The position numbers were made by a program, and so were the translations under genes. Source: an uncultured bacterium (lineage in GTDB: Bacteria; Planctomycetota; UBA1135; GCA-002748355). From it: a DNA stretch of 36,527 nt. Every line of letters starts with the position of its first letter. Within the stretch, counting starts at the first letter, position 1. The stretch is taken from NCBI GenBank assembly GCA_937858895.1, contig CALLZN010000229.1, positions 1 to 36,527 on the forward strand. The letters run 5' to 3'. Shown piece by piece: positions 16,578-24,512 of this stretch. Under the pieces are notes generated by a model. The model saw only the letters and a list, made by a program, of their open reading frames with translations. It made no database searches and was not told where the DNA came from.

Positions 16578-17366
16578 TCAATCACAACGATTGATGACCG
16601 TGAGCGAGTGGCAGACCGCACAAATGTATGCGATCACTTGGACGCCACAAGCATAGCTCACGTCTTCGGTGATCATGGGCAAGTCCTTTGTCTCATGGAT
16701 CGTTGCCAAGATCCGCATGGGCTCACTCGAGCTGTCGTCATTGTGATGCGAGCACTTTGGATTCTGGCACGTGTGCAACTCGAAGCCTTGCAACAGAGGC
16801 GGCAGACCACCGACTTGTCGCGCTGTCGAAAGTCGCCATCGTTCCGTCGTTTTGAAGCCCAACTCGCGTGTCAAGTCACGCCATTCGTCATCCGATTCCC
16901 AGTGGTCCTCTACTGCACGAACGCGCACTCGCGCGTCGAGATGAGCCGGTATCGGCTCCAGGATGAGAGGTACTTCGGGAAACGAGTCTGGATAATCCAG
17001 ATAGGGAAAGTCCTCGCCTTGCTGCTGGCCGTGATGCTTATAGATTTCAATCGTCTTTGGTGAGACGAGGCGGTAGCTGAGATCCCCGACACAGCGCCAG
17101 CAGTAGTAGATCGGAAGCAACGACAACTTGCGGAAGCGCGACAACGCGCGCGCATCATTGGCGTCGGGACCTCGCCGCGCTGTCGCGACGCGAGCAAAGC
17201 GCTTGTCCGAGGTATCGATGGTCCAGAGCAAGAGCAGTGGCTTGTCGCAAGTCCGACAATGCGCTCCACGATGCCGTGCAGCTCCGCCTTGAACATGCTT
17301 GGTCGAACGCGCCCGACCGACGCGCACGCGAAATCCCGGCTTGAGGAACCACGATGGATGCTGCAT
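16578..17366 (-). CDS. Hypothetical protein with four CxxC-type zinc-binding pairs
   Basis: 262 residues, no signal peptide. Cysteine pairs occur at HCRTC, YCWRC, CQNPKC and CAVC, spaced through the whole protein, so it could hold one or two zinc ribbons. The middle part has a Pro-rich segment (YPDSFPEVPLILEPIP). It loosely resembles DUF1963/YwqG-like proteins but I would not assign it. The frame is well supported by codon use and by a plausible ATG at 17366. The 3' end lies 75 bases from the convergent HEAT protein gene. Confidence 0.7.
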   Translation of the reverse strand: MQHPSWFLKPGFRVRVGRARSTKHVQGGAARHRGAHCRTCDKPLLLLWTIDTSDKRFARVATARRGPDANDARALSRFRKLSLLPIYYCWRCVGDLSYRLVSPKTIEIYKHHGQQQGEDFPYLDYPDSFPEVPLILEPIPAHLDARVRVRAVEDHWESDDEWRDLTRELGFKTTERWRLSTARQVGGLPPLLQGFELHTCQNPKCSHHNDDSSSEPMRILATIHETKDLPMITEDVSYACGVQVIAYICAVCHSLTVINRCD

Positions 17367-17476
17367 GTCGCGAGTCTATCCAGGGCTCCGCTACCGCGGA
17401 GCTGTCGACCTGGGCACTCCCCTTCTACGTGATTCTCGAGTTCCAAAGAGCGCGCTCATCGGTTGCAATCCCATGC

Positions 17477-17665
17477 ATGGCACCAAGAATCCTGCTCGGC
17501 CTCGGCGCGATCCTCTATGCGGGTTGGAACGTCTTCTCCGCCTGGCGCAGCGACACGCTCGATGACGTGCCTGGTTATCGCTTCTTCATCTGGGGCGCGA
17601 TGATCGCCGTCGGCGTGACGCTCATTCTGCGCGCGCTGCGCGCTGGATCTCACTCTCGAGCTTGA
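17477..17665 (+). CDS. Small two-helix membrane protein
   Basis: 62 residues starting at ATG 17477. It has two hydrophobic segments (ILLGLGAILYAGWNVFSAW and FFIWGAMIAVGVTLILRAL) joined by a short polar loop (DTLDDVPGYR). The function is unknown. It overlaps the convergent membrane protein gene by 16 bases. The longer frame back to 17354 has no protein character before this Met. Confidence 0.65.
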   Translation: MAPRILLGLGAILYAGWNVFSAWRSDTLDDVPGYRFFIWGAMIAVGVTLILRALRAGSHSRA

Positions 17666-18402
17666 CCGAAGCGGCTGCGCACTTCGTCGACGAAGGCCTC
17701 GTCGACCGCGACCCGGCGCAGCACGAGGACATCGCGGCGCACGCGCTTGCCTCGCAAACCTTCGAGTTGACCGTGCCACGTCAACGTGAGCCAGCGGCCG
17801 CCGCTTCCCGCCTGGAGCCAGAAGCGAAACTCGCCTTCGTGCTCGGAGCTGGGACTGGGGCGCACGTGTGGCGTGAACAGCGCTTCGACGCCGTTCTCGC
17901 CAGCGTTTCGGCGCACGCTCAAGAGCTCGCTGCCGTAGGCCTTGCCAATGCGACGCCGCGCCAGCCAGCGCTTCTCGACCTCGTCGAAGACAGCCCTACG
18001 CCACCACGAGCGCGCCGCGGCGAGCGAGAGCCCGACCACAGCCACGCCCTCGAAGATGGCGAAGCAGCGCCCACTCGGCAGCACAGCTCGCTCGACCTCG
18101 GGCGCATGGACGGCCCAAGCAGCCCCGAGCGCCGCACAGGCGATGATTGAGCTCACCGCATGCACGACCGTTGCACGCCGTACATGACCGAAGCGCGCGA
18201 CGCCCACACTAGAGACTGCGCAAACGCCGCCGAGGACTAAGGGCAAGAGCGGGTTCAACATCACGAAGGCGTTCGCGGTGACGAGCCACTGGTAGGCGAG
18301 ACCCGCGAGGACCGCGATGCCGCAGCCGACTACCAAAGCAGGCACGAAGCGCAGAACCGCGACCTTGCCTGAAGGCAGGTACCTCGTGAGCGCGTCGCTC
18401 AA
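17650..18402 (-). CDS. Hypothetical membrane protein with C-terminal soluble domain
   Basis: 250 residues. The first ~125 carry four hydrophobic segments (ALVVGCGIAVLAGLAYQWL, LLPLVLGGVCAVSSVGVA, VSSIIACAALGAAWAV, IFEGVAVVGLSLAAA). A soluble domain of ~115 residues follows (ELLSVRRNAGENGVEALF, FRFWLQAGSGGRWLTLTWHG). It overlaps the nadE stop by 4 bases at its start, so it may be the last gene of the HAD-ECH/nitrilase/nadE operon. I do not recognise it. Confidence 0.72.
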   Translation of the reverse strand: MSDALTRYLPSGKVAVLRFVPALVVGCGIAVLAGLAYQWLVTANAFVMLNPLLPLVLGGVCAVSSVGVARFGHVRRATVVHAVSSIIACAALGAAWAVHAPEVERAVLPSGRCFAIFEGVAVVGLSLAAARSWWRRAVFDEVEKRWLARRRIGKAYGSELLSVRRNAGENGVEALFTPHVRPSPSSEHEGEFRFWLQAGSGGRWLTLTWHGQLEGLRGKRVRRDVLVLRRVAVDEAFVDEVRSRFGQARE

Positions 18403-19220
18403 CGCCCCCAGTCACGCTGGTAGAGGAAGTCGATTCCGATCGTGCGCAAGCCGACCTTGGCGATGATCGGCGCCTGGCGCTTGTATTGCGCGTTGCGCAC
18501 CTTGCTCCGAATGCTCTCGACGAAGTCGAGTGCGAAGCCGTCGTCGACGAGGTCTTCATCCGACTCGCGGCGATCGATCATGCGCACGAGGAGGCGGTCC
18601 ACGTCACTGTAGCTGAAGCCGAGTTCGTCTTCGTCCCGCTGGCCCACCCAGAGGTCGGCCGACGGCGCCTTGTCGATCACGACACGCGGCAAGCCCACGT
18701 GCTCGGCGAGGGCGAAGACCTGCGTCTTGTAGAGGTCCCCAAGCGGGTTGAGGCCCGACGCCATGTCGGCGTGCTGCGTGCCGTAGCCAAGCAGGAGCTC
18801 GGTCTTGTTGGAAGTGCCGAGCACGAGGGCGCGCTCGCTGCGCGACCGCTCGTAGAGACAGATCATGCGCACGCGTGCCTTGATGTTGCCGAGGCCGCGG
18901 GCGTCGTCGCAGGCAAGCGAAGCGCGCAAAGCCTCGACCGCCGCCGTGATGTCGATGACCTGCAACTCGATGCCGAGCGCGCTGGCCACGGCGCGCGCGT
19001 CCTCGAGCGACGATGGCGCCGACGCTGCGTGTGGCAGCGCGTAGGCCAGGACCTGCGACGCCCCGAGGGCGCGCACCGCGAAGGCCGCGGACAAGGCCGA
19101 ATCGATGCCGCCCGACAGGCCAAGGACGACCTTCTCGAAGCCGAACTTGCGCACTTCGGCGCGGACGAAGTCGACGAGGAAGTCCGTCGCGAGCGCGCGA
19201 TTGAGGCTCAAGAACTTCAT
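18399..19220 (-). CDS. nadE: NAD+ synthetase, NadE (synthetase domain only)
   Basis: 273 residues. The ATP pyrophosphatase P-loop is LGLSGGIDSALSAAFA (SGGIDS at 36-41). Downstream are GTSNKTELLLGYGTQHADM, NPLGDLYKTQVFALAEHVGLP and KAPSADLW, all diagnostic for NAD synthetase, which amidates nicotinic acid adenine dinucleotide to NAD+. No glutaminase domain is attached. Instead, the upstream gene encodes a free nitrilase-type amidase and overlaps this start by 4 bases (ATGA), so the two probably make a split glutamine-dependent enzyme. The frame is open upstream to 19628, but that part is antisense noise. Confidence 0.93.
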   Translation of the reverse strand: MKFLSLNRALATDFLVDFVRAEVRKFGFEKVVLGLSGGIDSALSAAFAVRALGASQVLAYALPHAASAPSSLEDARAVASALGIELQVIDITAAVEALRASLACDDARGLGNIKARVRMICLYERSRSERALVLGTSNKTELLLGYGTQHADMASGLNPLGDLYKTQVFALAEHVGLPRVVIDKAPSADLWVGQRDEDELGFSYSDVDRLLVRMIDRRESDEDLVDDGFALDFVESIRSKVRNAQYKRQAPIIAKVGLRTIGIDFLYQRDWGR

Positions 19221-20086
19221 AGCAGGCTGCCCTCGTCCGTGAGCCGCGCGATCAGCTGGGCGAGGATGCTCGGTCGCTCGTCGCGTCGTAGCGGCGTGTG
19301 AATGCGTGAGAGACGCAAGTCCCGCGCATCGAGCTCGGCGTAGACGAGCTCGGCTTCGACCTGCCCTGCTTCGGACCGGACCTCGCCGCTCGGATCGACG
19401 TACTTCGAACCACCCCAAAACTTGACACCGTCCTCCCAGCCAACGCGGTTGACGAAGATCACTCCGACTTGGAAGAAGCTCGCGCAAGCGACGAGCACGC
19501 TGTTCCAAGCCTTGCCCGAAGACGGCTCCTTGCCGGCCTCGGGCAGACCGCGCCCTGGCCCGCTCGAGATCACGTAGAGCCAGTCGACGTCCTGCAAAAA
19601 GTAGGCATAGGCAGCCGACAGGTGCCAAACGTCCTCGCAGACGAGGACGCCGACGCGCCCGAAGCCGGTCTCGAAGGCATCGAAGCGCGTGCCCTCGGCG
19701 AAGAAGCGCCCCTCTTCGAAGAGTCCATAGGTCGGCAAGTAGACCTTGCGATGCACGTGGAGCAGCCGACCGGCCGAGAAATAGGCCGCGACGTTGTAGA
19801 AGCGGTGGTCGTCGCTCTCTTCGACGAAGCCCGTGAGCACATCGATGCCCTTCGACAGCGCAGCGAGCTCATCGACGACGGCCGAGCGGCGTCCCAGGGC
19901 GACCTCGAAAGTCAGGTCTCGCAACCGATAGCCGGTGAGGGCGAGCTCGGGGAAGACGATGAGCTGGGCCTCTTCGCTGCGCGCTCGCTCGATCGCTTCG
20001 CGATGCTGTTCGAGGTTGTGTGCGACGTCGCCGAGGCGTGGCGACGTCTGCGCGAGGCAAGCCGTGAAGGGACGGCGCGCGCTCAT
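19217..20086 (-). CDS. Nitrilase-superfamily amidase, probable glutaminase partner of NadE
   Basis: 289 residues. The carbon-nitrogen hydrolase triad is intact: Glu47 (IVFPELALTGY), Lys114 (HRKVYLPTYGLFEEGRFF) and Cys150 (VLVCEDVWH). The sequence around Lys and Cys closely follows the N-terminal glutaminase domain of glutamine-dependent NAD synthetases. With nadE starting inside its stop codon, the natural reading is a subunit supplying ammonia to NadE. A general amidase (omega-amidase, N-carbamoyl hydrolase) is the alternative. The start at 20086 overlaps the stop of the HAD-ECH gene by 4 bases. Confidence 0.88.
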   Translation of the reverse strand: MSARRPFTACLAQTSPRLGDVAHNLEQHREAIERARSEEAQLIVFPELALTGYRLRDLTFEVALGRRSAVVDELAALSKGIDVLTGFVEESDDHRFYNVAAYFSAGRLLHVHRKVYLPTYGLFEEGRFFAEGTRFDAFETGFGRVGVLVCEDVWHLSAAYAYFLQDVDWLYVISSGPGRGLPEAGKEPSSGKAWNSVLVACASFFQVGVIFVNRVGWEDGVKFWGGSKYVDPSGEVRSEAGQVEAELVYAELDARDLRLSRIHTPLRRDERPSILAQLIARLTDEGSLL

Positions 20087-22113
20087 TCGTGCACGAACTC
20101 GGCCTTCGCGCGCGGTCCGTTCTTCAGGAAATTCTCGACGCCGATGCGCATGTCCTTGGTCGCGCAAACCGCGCCGAACTTGGCGGCTTCGATCTCGAGC
20201 CCGCGGGCAAGCGTCTCGCGCCCGCCTTCGAGGATGGCTTCGCAGACCAGCTTGTCGACGGCCTTCGAGAGATGGCCGAGCTCGAGGGCCGGCAGCGAAG
20301 CAGGCACTTCGACCGGACCACGCGGCATGCCCTTGGCTCGGCGAGCGCCGCTCGCCAAGTCGCGCGCGATGCTGACAGCGCGCGCGCGCAGCTCCGCGAT
20401 GCCGCCATCGACGAGCTCGTCGACGAGGCCCATCTCGAGCGCTTGCTGCGCCGAGATCGGATTGCCAAGGCGAAGCATGCGCGCGGCATGCTCGAAGCCG
20501 ACGATGCGCGGCAGACGCTGCGTGCCACCAGCGCCTGGCAGGATGCCGAGCTTGACCTCGGGCTGGGCCGCGAGAACGTCGAGGTCAGCGCGGGCGATGC
20601 GCACGTCGCAAGCCATCGCGAGCTCGTTGCCGCCGCCAAACGCGAGGCCGTTGTAGGCGCAGACCGTCGGCTTGCCGATGTCCTGCAAGCGATCGATCGC
20701 GTCCTGGCTGTCGCGGCTCGTCGCGCGGCCCTGGTCTTTGTTCTCGATCTTCGCGAGGAAGCGCACGTCCGCGCCCGACACGAAGGCCCTGATGCCGAAG
20801 CCCGTGAGCACGACGGCCTTGACGCTGGCATCGGCTTTCACGGCATCGAAGGTCGCGCGCAACTCGTCGAAGATCTTCTGGTCGAGGGCGTTGAGCGCCT
20901 TCGGCCGCCGGATGGTCAGGATCGCAACCCCGTCTTCGTCTTGGCGCAGCACGTTGTCGATGCGGAAGGGCTCGCCGCTCGCGCCGTGCTTTTCGAGCAG
21001 GGCAGGCACCGGGAAGCCCGGATGCGCCGCCGCGTAGGCCTGGACGAGGCGCAAGGCCTCCGTCGTCCCGAGCCCATTCATGAAGCGGAAGGGCGCGTGA
21101 AGGTCGAGGGCGAGTTCGACCGCCATGTCGAGGTCGTTGACGCTCGCGATGCCCGAATCGACGATCTCGCTGCAGATGCCGAAGTAGGCGCCGCGCAGCG
21201 CGTCCGTGATGAGCGCCGTCCGTTCTGCGTCGACTTCGACAGTCTCACCACGACCCGGCACTTCCCAAGGGCGACCGGCCGCCACGACGTCCTTCAGGCT
21301 CTTCGGCGAGCGATACCACGAGTGGATCAAGCTCGTGTAGTTGTCGAGGCCGATGTTGGTGATCGGGTTGCCGCCGGTCAGGTTCATCGCCGTGAAGGGA
21401 CCGACCGTGAGACCGAGCGCCTTGGTCGCTACCGCGTCGATCTCCTTGGTCGATGCGACGCCCGACTCGGCGAGCAGGGCTGCAGCGAGGAAGAGCCCCT
21501 CGAAGATCGGATCGATGGCATAGCCGTAGCGGCTGCCGACTTGGACCGGGACCTTGCCGATCGCTTCATAGAAGCTCAGGAGCCAGCGCCGGAGCTCGGG
21601 CGCCGTGTCTTGCGACGGCACGATCTCGACGACGGGGTTGCGCTCCGCCGGGAAGAAGTAGTGGATCACGACGCTGCGGCTCTTGTCGGCCAGGCCCTCG
21701 AAGATGCGCTCCGGCTCCAGGTGGCTCGAGTTGCTCGCGAAGATCGTGTCCGCACGGCAGCGCCGCTCGAGTTCGGCGAAGATGCGCCCCTTGAGCGCCT
21801 TGTCCTCGGTCGCCGCCTCAACGATGAAGTCCGCGTCATCGAGGTGCCCGTAGTCGCTCGTGAAGGTCACGGCGTCCTTCATGGCCGAGGCCCACGCCGC
21901 GTCGAAGGCGCCGCTCTCTTGGCCGCGGTCGACCTTTTTGTGGAGCTTGGCGCGTCCCTTCTCGAGTGCTGCGTCGGAGACGTCGACGACCACGATCTCG
22001 ACGCCGGCGCGGGCGAGCACCTTCGCAAAGTAGAGGGCGATGTCGGGGCCGATCTGCCCCGAGCCGACGACACCGACCTTCTGGAGACGGCGTCCTTGGA
22101 ATTCGTATGCCAT
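20083..22113 (-). CDS. 3-hydroxyacyl-CoA dehydrogenase / enoyl-CoA hydratase fusion
   Basis: 676 residues. The N-terminal half is the NAD-binding dehydrogenase (VGVVGSGQIGPDIALYFA at ~13-30; SNSSHLEPERIF; HYFFPAERNPVVEIVPS) followed by its helical domains. The C-terminal ~270 residues are a crotonase (AFVSGADVRFL, AFGGGNELAMACDVRIA, PEVKLGILPGAGGTQRLP) with both catalytic Glu positions present. This order, dehydrogenase then hydratase, is the reverse of FadB/FadJ and matches crotonyl-CoA hydratase/3-hydroxybutyryl-CoA dehydrogenase fusions. It would hydrate enoyl-CoA and oxidise the 3-hydroxyacyl-CoA with NAD+. It is first in an operon leading to NAD synthesis genes. Confidence 0.92.
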   Translation of the reverse strand: MAYEFQGRRLQKVGVVGSGQIGPDIALYFAKVLARAGVEIVVVDVSDAALEKGRAKLHKKVDRGQESGAFDAAWASAMKDAVTFTSDYGHLDDADFIVEAATEDKALKGRIFAELERRCRADTIFASNSSHLEPERIFEGLADKSRSVVIHYFFPAERNPVVEIVPSQDTAPELRRWLLSFYEAIGKVPVQVGSRYGYAIDPIFEGLFLAAALLAESGVASTKEIDAVATKALGLTVGPFTAMNLTGGNPITNIGLDNYTSLIHSWYRSPKSLKDVVAAGRPWEVPGRGETVEVDAERTALITDALRGAYFGICSEIVDSGIASVNDLDMAVELALDLHAPFRFMNGLGTTEALRLVQAYAAAHPGFPVPALLEKHGASGEPFRIDNVLRQDEDGVAILTIRRPKALNALDQKIFDELRATFDAVKADASVKAVVLTGFGIRAFVSGADVRFLAKIENKDQGRATSRDSQDAIDRLQDIGKPTVCAYNGLAFGGGNELAMACDVRIARADLDVLAAQPEVKLGILPGAGGTQRLPRIVGFEHAARMLRLGNPISAQQALEMGLVDELVDGGIAELRARAVSIARDLASGARRAKGMPRGPVEVPASLPALELGHLSKAVDKLVCEAILEGGRETLARGLEIEAAKFGAVCATKDMRIGVENFLKNGPRAKAEFVHE

Positions 22114-22344
22114 GAAAAGTCGTTTGCCGACAAGGATTTACGGTGCAAGCCAGGGCCACTAGCGGCCGGCGGACCGAAGCCACGCCCGTAGCGGTCGCCG
22201 AGCAGGATGCCCAGTGTCCGCGATGGCGGCAACCTCGCTCTTGCCCTCGGACGATGGGTCGCTAGCATCTTCTGCCCAATCCCGGTCGGGGCTCGCCCGT
22301 CGGGCTCGCATCGAACGGGGCTCACATCGAAGCCCAGAGGAAGC

Positions 22345-22509
22345 ATGGCACGCCCGAAGAAGAAGCGCGAGATCGTCCATCTGACCTGCAGTGAGACCGG
22401 CGAACGCAACTACACGATCCGGAAGAAGCCCGGCACGCCGAAGCTGGCGCTCATGAAGTACTGCCCGCGCCTGCGCAAGCACACGATGCACAACGAGAAA
22501 AAGAAGTAA
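22345..22509 (+). CDS. rpmG: Ribosomal protein bL33
   Basis: 54 residues. The sequence (KKREIVHLTCSETGERNY, KLALMKYCPRLRKHTMH) is clearly bL33 of the large ribosomal subunit. The ancestral zinc-binding CxxC pairs are each half lost (C-S-E-T and C-P-R-L), so two Cys remain and a normal four-Cys ribbon cannot form. AGAGGA lies just upstream of the ATG. It is monocistronic by position, with a possible terminator downstream. Confidence 0.95.
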   Translation: MARPKKKREIVHLTCSETGERNYTIRKKPGTPKLALMKYCPRLRKHTMHNEKKK

Positions 22510-22575
22510 CGCGAAGTCGAAGTCGGGCAGAGCTCGCAAAGCCTGCGAGGTGCGCCGCAGCGGACGGCGCAGACG

Positions 22576-22608
22576 GCGACGGCGTCGCGGTCGCTTCCGG
22601 GCTTTTTT
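22576..22608 (+). terminator. Weak candidate intrinsic terminator after rpmG
   Basis: GCGAC/GTCGC (22576-22588, loop GGC) is followed 14 bases later by six T (22603-22608). A second hairpin, CTCGCA/TGCGAG (22533-22549), lies closer to the gene without T. The hairpin-to-T spacing is too long for a classic terminator. Confidence 0.3.
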
Positions 22609-22793
22609 CCGCTCAGCCTGCACCCAAGGTGCGCCCGCCCGTTCTCGACGGGCCGTTGCGGCGCCGCATCGTTTTCGATGAACTTGGGAATCTCTCGGGC
22701 GACCTTGCGTCAGTCGCGCGCTTTCGAGCCCTACCCAGCCGCGTCCCGGCCCCGAGACCACGTCCGTACCCCAGCCAGCGACAGAGGAGTCAC

Positions 22794-24512
22794 ATGTCGA
22801 ACCCTTTGCCCACCTCCCGCGCCACTCATGCGCGCCGGAGGCCGACCTCCTTCATCGGCCTAGCAACGCTCGGCCTCGCACTCCTGACCCACGAGCTGAG
22901 CGCACAGACGGTCTATCGCGATCCGGCCTATGGCTTCGAGATCAAGATCCCACGCGACTTCCGCGAGATCCCGATCTCGATGGACGAGAAGTGGATCGTC
23001 GCCAAGTTTCTTTACAAGCGCGCGCTCGAGCCGAAGGACGGCTGGGCCGAGCGCACACCGGAACTGCGCGTGATCGTCTTCCCGAAGATCGACATGAAGC
23101 AGGTGATCGCCGCGCGCAAGCAACGCGAGAAGGTCAAGACCAAAGGGAAGGACGGCACGGTCGTCGAGATCACCCTGCTCGAGTACCTGAACAACCCCTT
23201 CCGCGACTACCAAGAATACTTGCGCGAGAACTACAAGAAGGGCGGCTGGTTCGTCTCCGACGAAAAGCCTGTCAAGCTCGGTGACCTCGACGCGATCGCC
23301 AAGAAGATCGACGTCGAAGACAAAATGGGCAGCGGTGTCAAGTCGACGCTCTTCGCCTACGAGATCGACATCGGCGATGCGATCTATGTGCTCCAGATGG
23401 AGTGCCTCGCCGACCACGACCACAAGTTCCTCAACTCGATCAAGGGTGCTGCCAATACCTTCAAGGACCTGCCGCGCACCGAAGCGCTGCGCACGACCGT
23501 CACGACAGGCAGCGCCTCGGAGCGCGTGAAAGAACTCGAGGCCGAAGCCAACAAGAAGCTCAGCCCCGAAGAGCGAAAGAAGGAAAAAGAAAAGACCCTC
23601 GCGCGCGCGATCGAGAAGGCCAAGTCCGACCTGCCGCCAGGCTGGAAGAGCTACGAAGAGGGTGCGTTCACGGTCCTCTACAGCACGTCATCGAAGTTCG
23701 CGAAGAAGGTCTCGAAGCAAGCCGTCGTCATGTGGGACTGGTTGCACAAGAACTTCGGCTACGTCGGCGAGGAATACTCCGTTGGCGGCATCCTCCGCAT
23801 CTGTAAGGACTCCGCGGAAGGGCAAGCCTACATGGAGACGAGCACGCGCTCGGGCGTCGAGCTCACCGCGCGCGAGATCGTCCTCTGGGATGACAAGGAC
23901 TGGGGCTTCGGCGACTATGGAAGCGGCAAGCTCAACCAAGCCATTCTCAATCAATACCTCATCGACAAGAACCCACGGCTCTGGTGGTCGCTGCCGCCGT
24001 GGCTCGAGTGGGGCATGGGTCTCTACATCGACTCGCTGAAGCTCAAGGGCTCCAAGCTCGAGTCGAAAGCCGACGAATGGGACATGGAGGTCATTCGCGA
24101 GAGCTTGCGCACGGGGTCGTTCAAGGACGCCAAGAAGCTCTTCGTGACCAAGTACGACAACTTCAGTGCGACGCGCGAAGACCGCGTTCAGTGCTTCGCG
24201 ATGGTGTCGTTCTTGATGGACAAGGGCAAGAACCACTCGGTCTTCGGCAACTCGATCGAAAAGTACATGACGGGCCTCGACCGCCGCATCCGCGAGCTCG
24301 ACGCCAAGCGAGACGCCGCCATGGCCGCCGCGCTCGAAGCTTCGAAGAAAAAGAAGGCAGGAGAGGACGACGAAGAAAAGAAGGCGTGGGATACGGAGTG
24401 GAAGAAGGACCGCGACAAGATCTTCGACGAGCTCTTCGCCGAGGTCTTCGGCGAGTGGTCCGACAAGGACTGGGACGCGTTCGACAAGGCTTGGCGCAAG
24501 GCATACAAATGA
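22794..24512 (+). CDS. Secreted gluzincin-like protein lacking HExxH (probable pseudoenzyme)
   Basis: 572 residues. An AGAGGAG site lies 5 bases before ATG 22794. A basic n-region and hydrophobic core end in ELSAQ. Residues ~40-250 form an N-terminal domain starting VYRDPAYGFEIKIPRDF. The C-terminal half (FTVLYSTSSKFAKKVSKQA, LPPWLEWGMGLYIDSL) resembles DUF1570/gluzincin peptidases, in which P-x-W-x-x-E-G-x-A-x-Y follows HExxH. Here the helix expected to hold HExxH reads LNQAILNQYLIDK, so the zinc site appears lost. Lys-rich coiled segments follow. The stop overlaps the start of an active-looking relative by 4 bases. Confidence 0.8.
   Translation: MSNPLPTSRATHARRRPTSFIGLATLGLALLTHELSAQTVYRDPAYGFEIKIPRDFREIPISMDEKWIVAKFLYKRALEPKDGWAERTPELRVIVFPKIDMKQVIAARKQREKVKTKGKDGTVVEITLLEYLNNPFRDYQEYLRENYKKGGWFVSDEKPVKLGDLDAIAKKIDVEDKMGSGVKSTLFAYEIDIGDAIYVLQMECLADHDHKFLNSIKGAANTFKDLPRTEALRTTVTTGSASERVKELEAEANKKLSPEERKKEKEKTLARAIEKAKSDLPPGWKSYEEGAFTVLYSTSSKFAKKVSKQAVVMWDWLHKNFGYVGEEYSVGGILRICKDSAEGQAYMETSTRSGVELTAREIVLWDDKDWGFGDYGSGKLNQAILNQYLIDKNPRLWWSLPPWLEWGMGLYIDSLKLKGSKLESKADEWDMEVIRESLRTGSFKDAKKLFVTKYDNFSATREDRVQCFAMVSFLMDKGKNHSVFGNSIEKYMTGLDRRIRELDAKRDAAMAAALEASKKKKAGEDDEEKKAWDTEWKKDRDKIFDELFAEVFGEWSDKDWDAFDKAWRKAYK

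Noticed and set aside
20089..22191. 700-residue plus-strand open frame
   Set aside because: It lies exactly antisense to the HAD-ECH gene, is rich in Arg, Asp and Glu with no motif, and is explained by GC-rich codon use on the other strand.
22114..22793. tRNA genes around rpmG
   Set aside because: rpmG often lies near tRNA genes, so I looked for T-loop and cloverleaf patterns in both flanking gaps and saw none.
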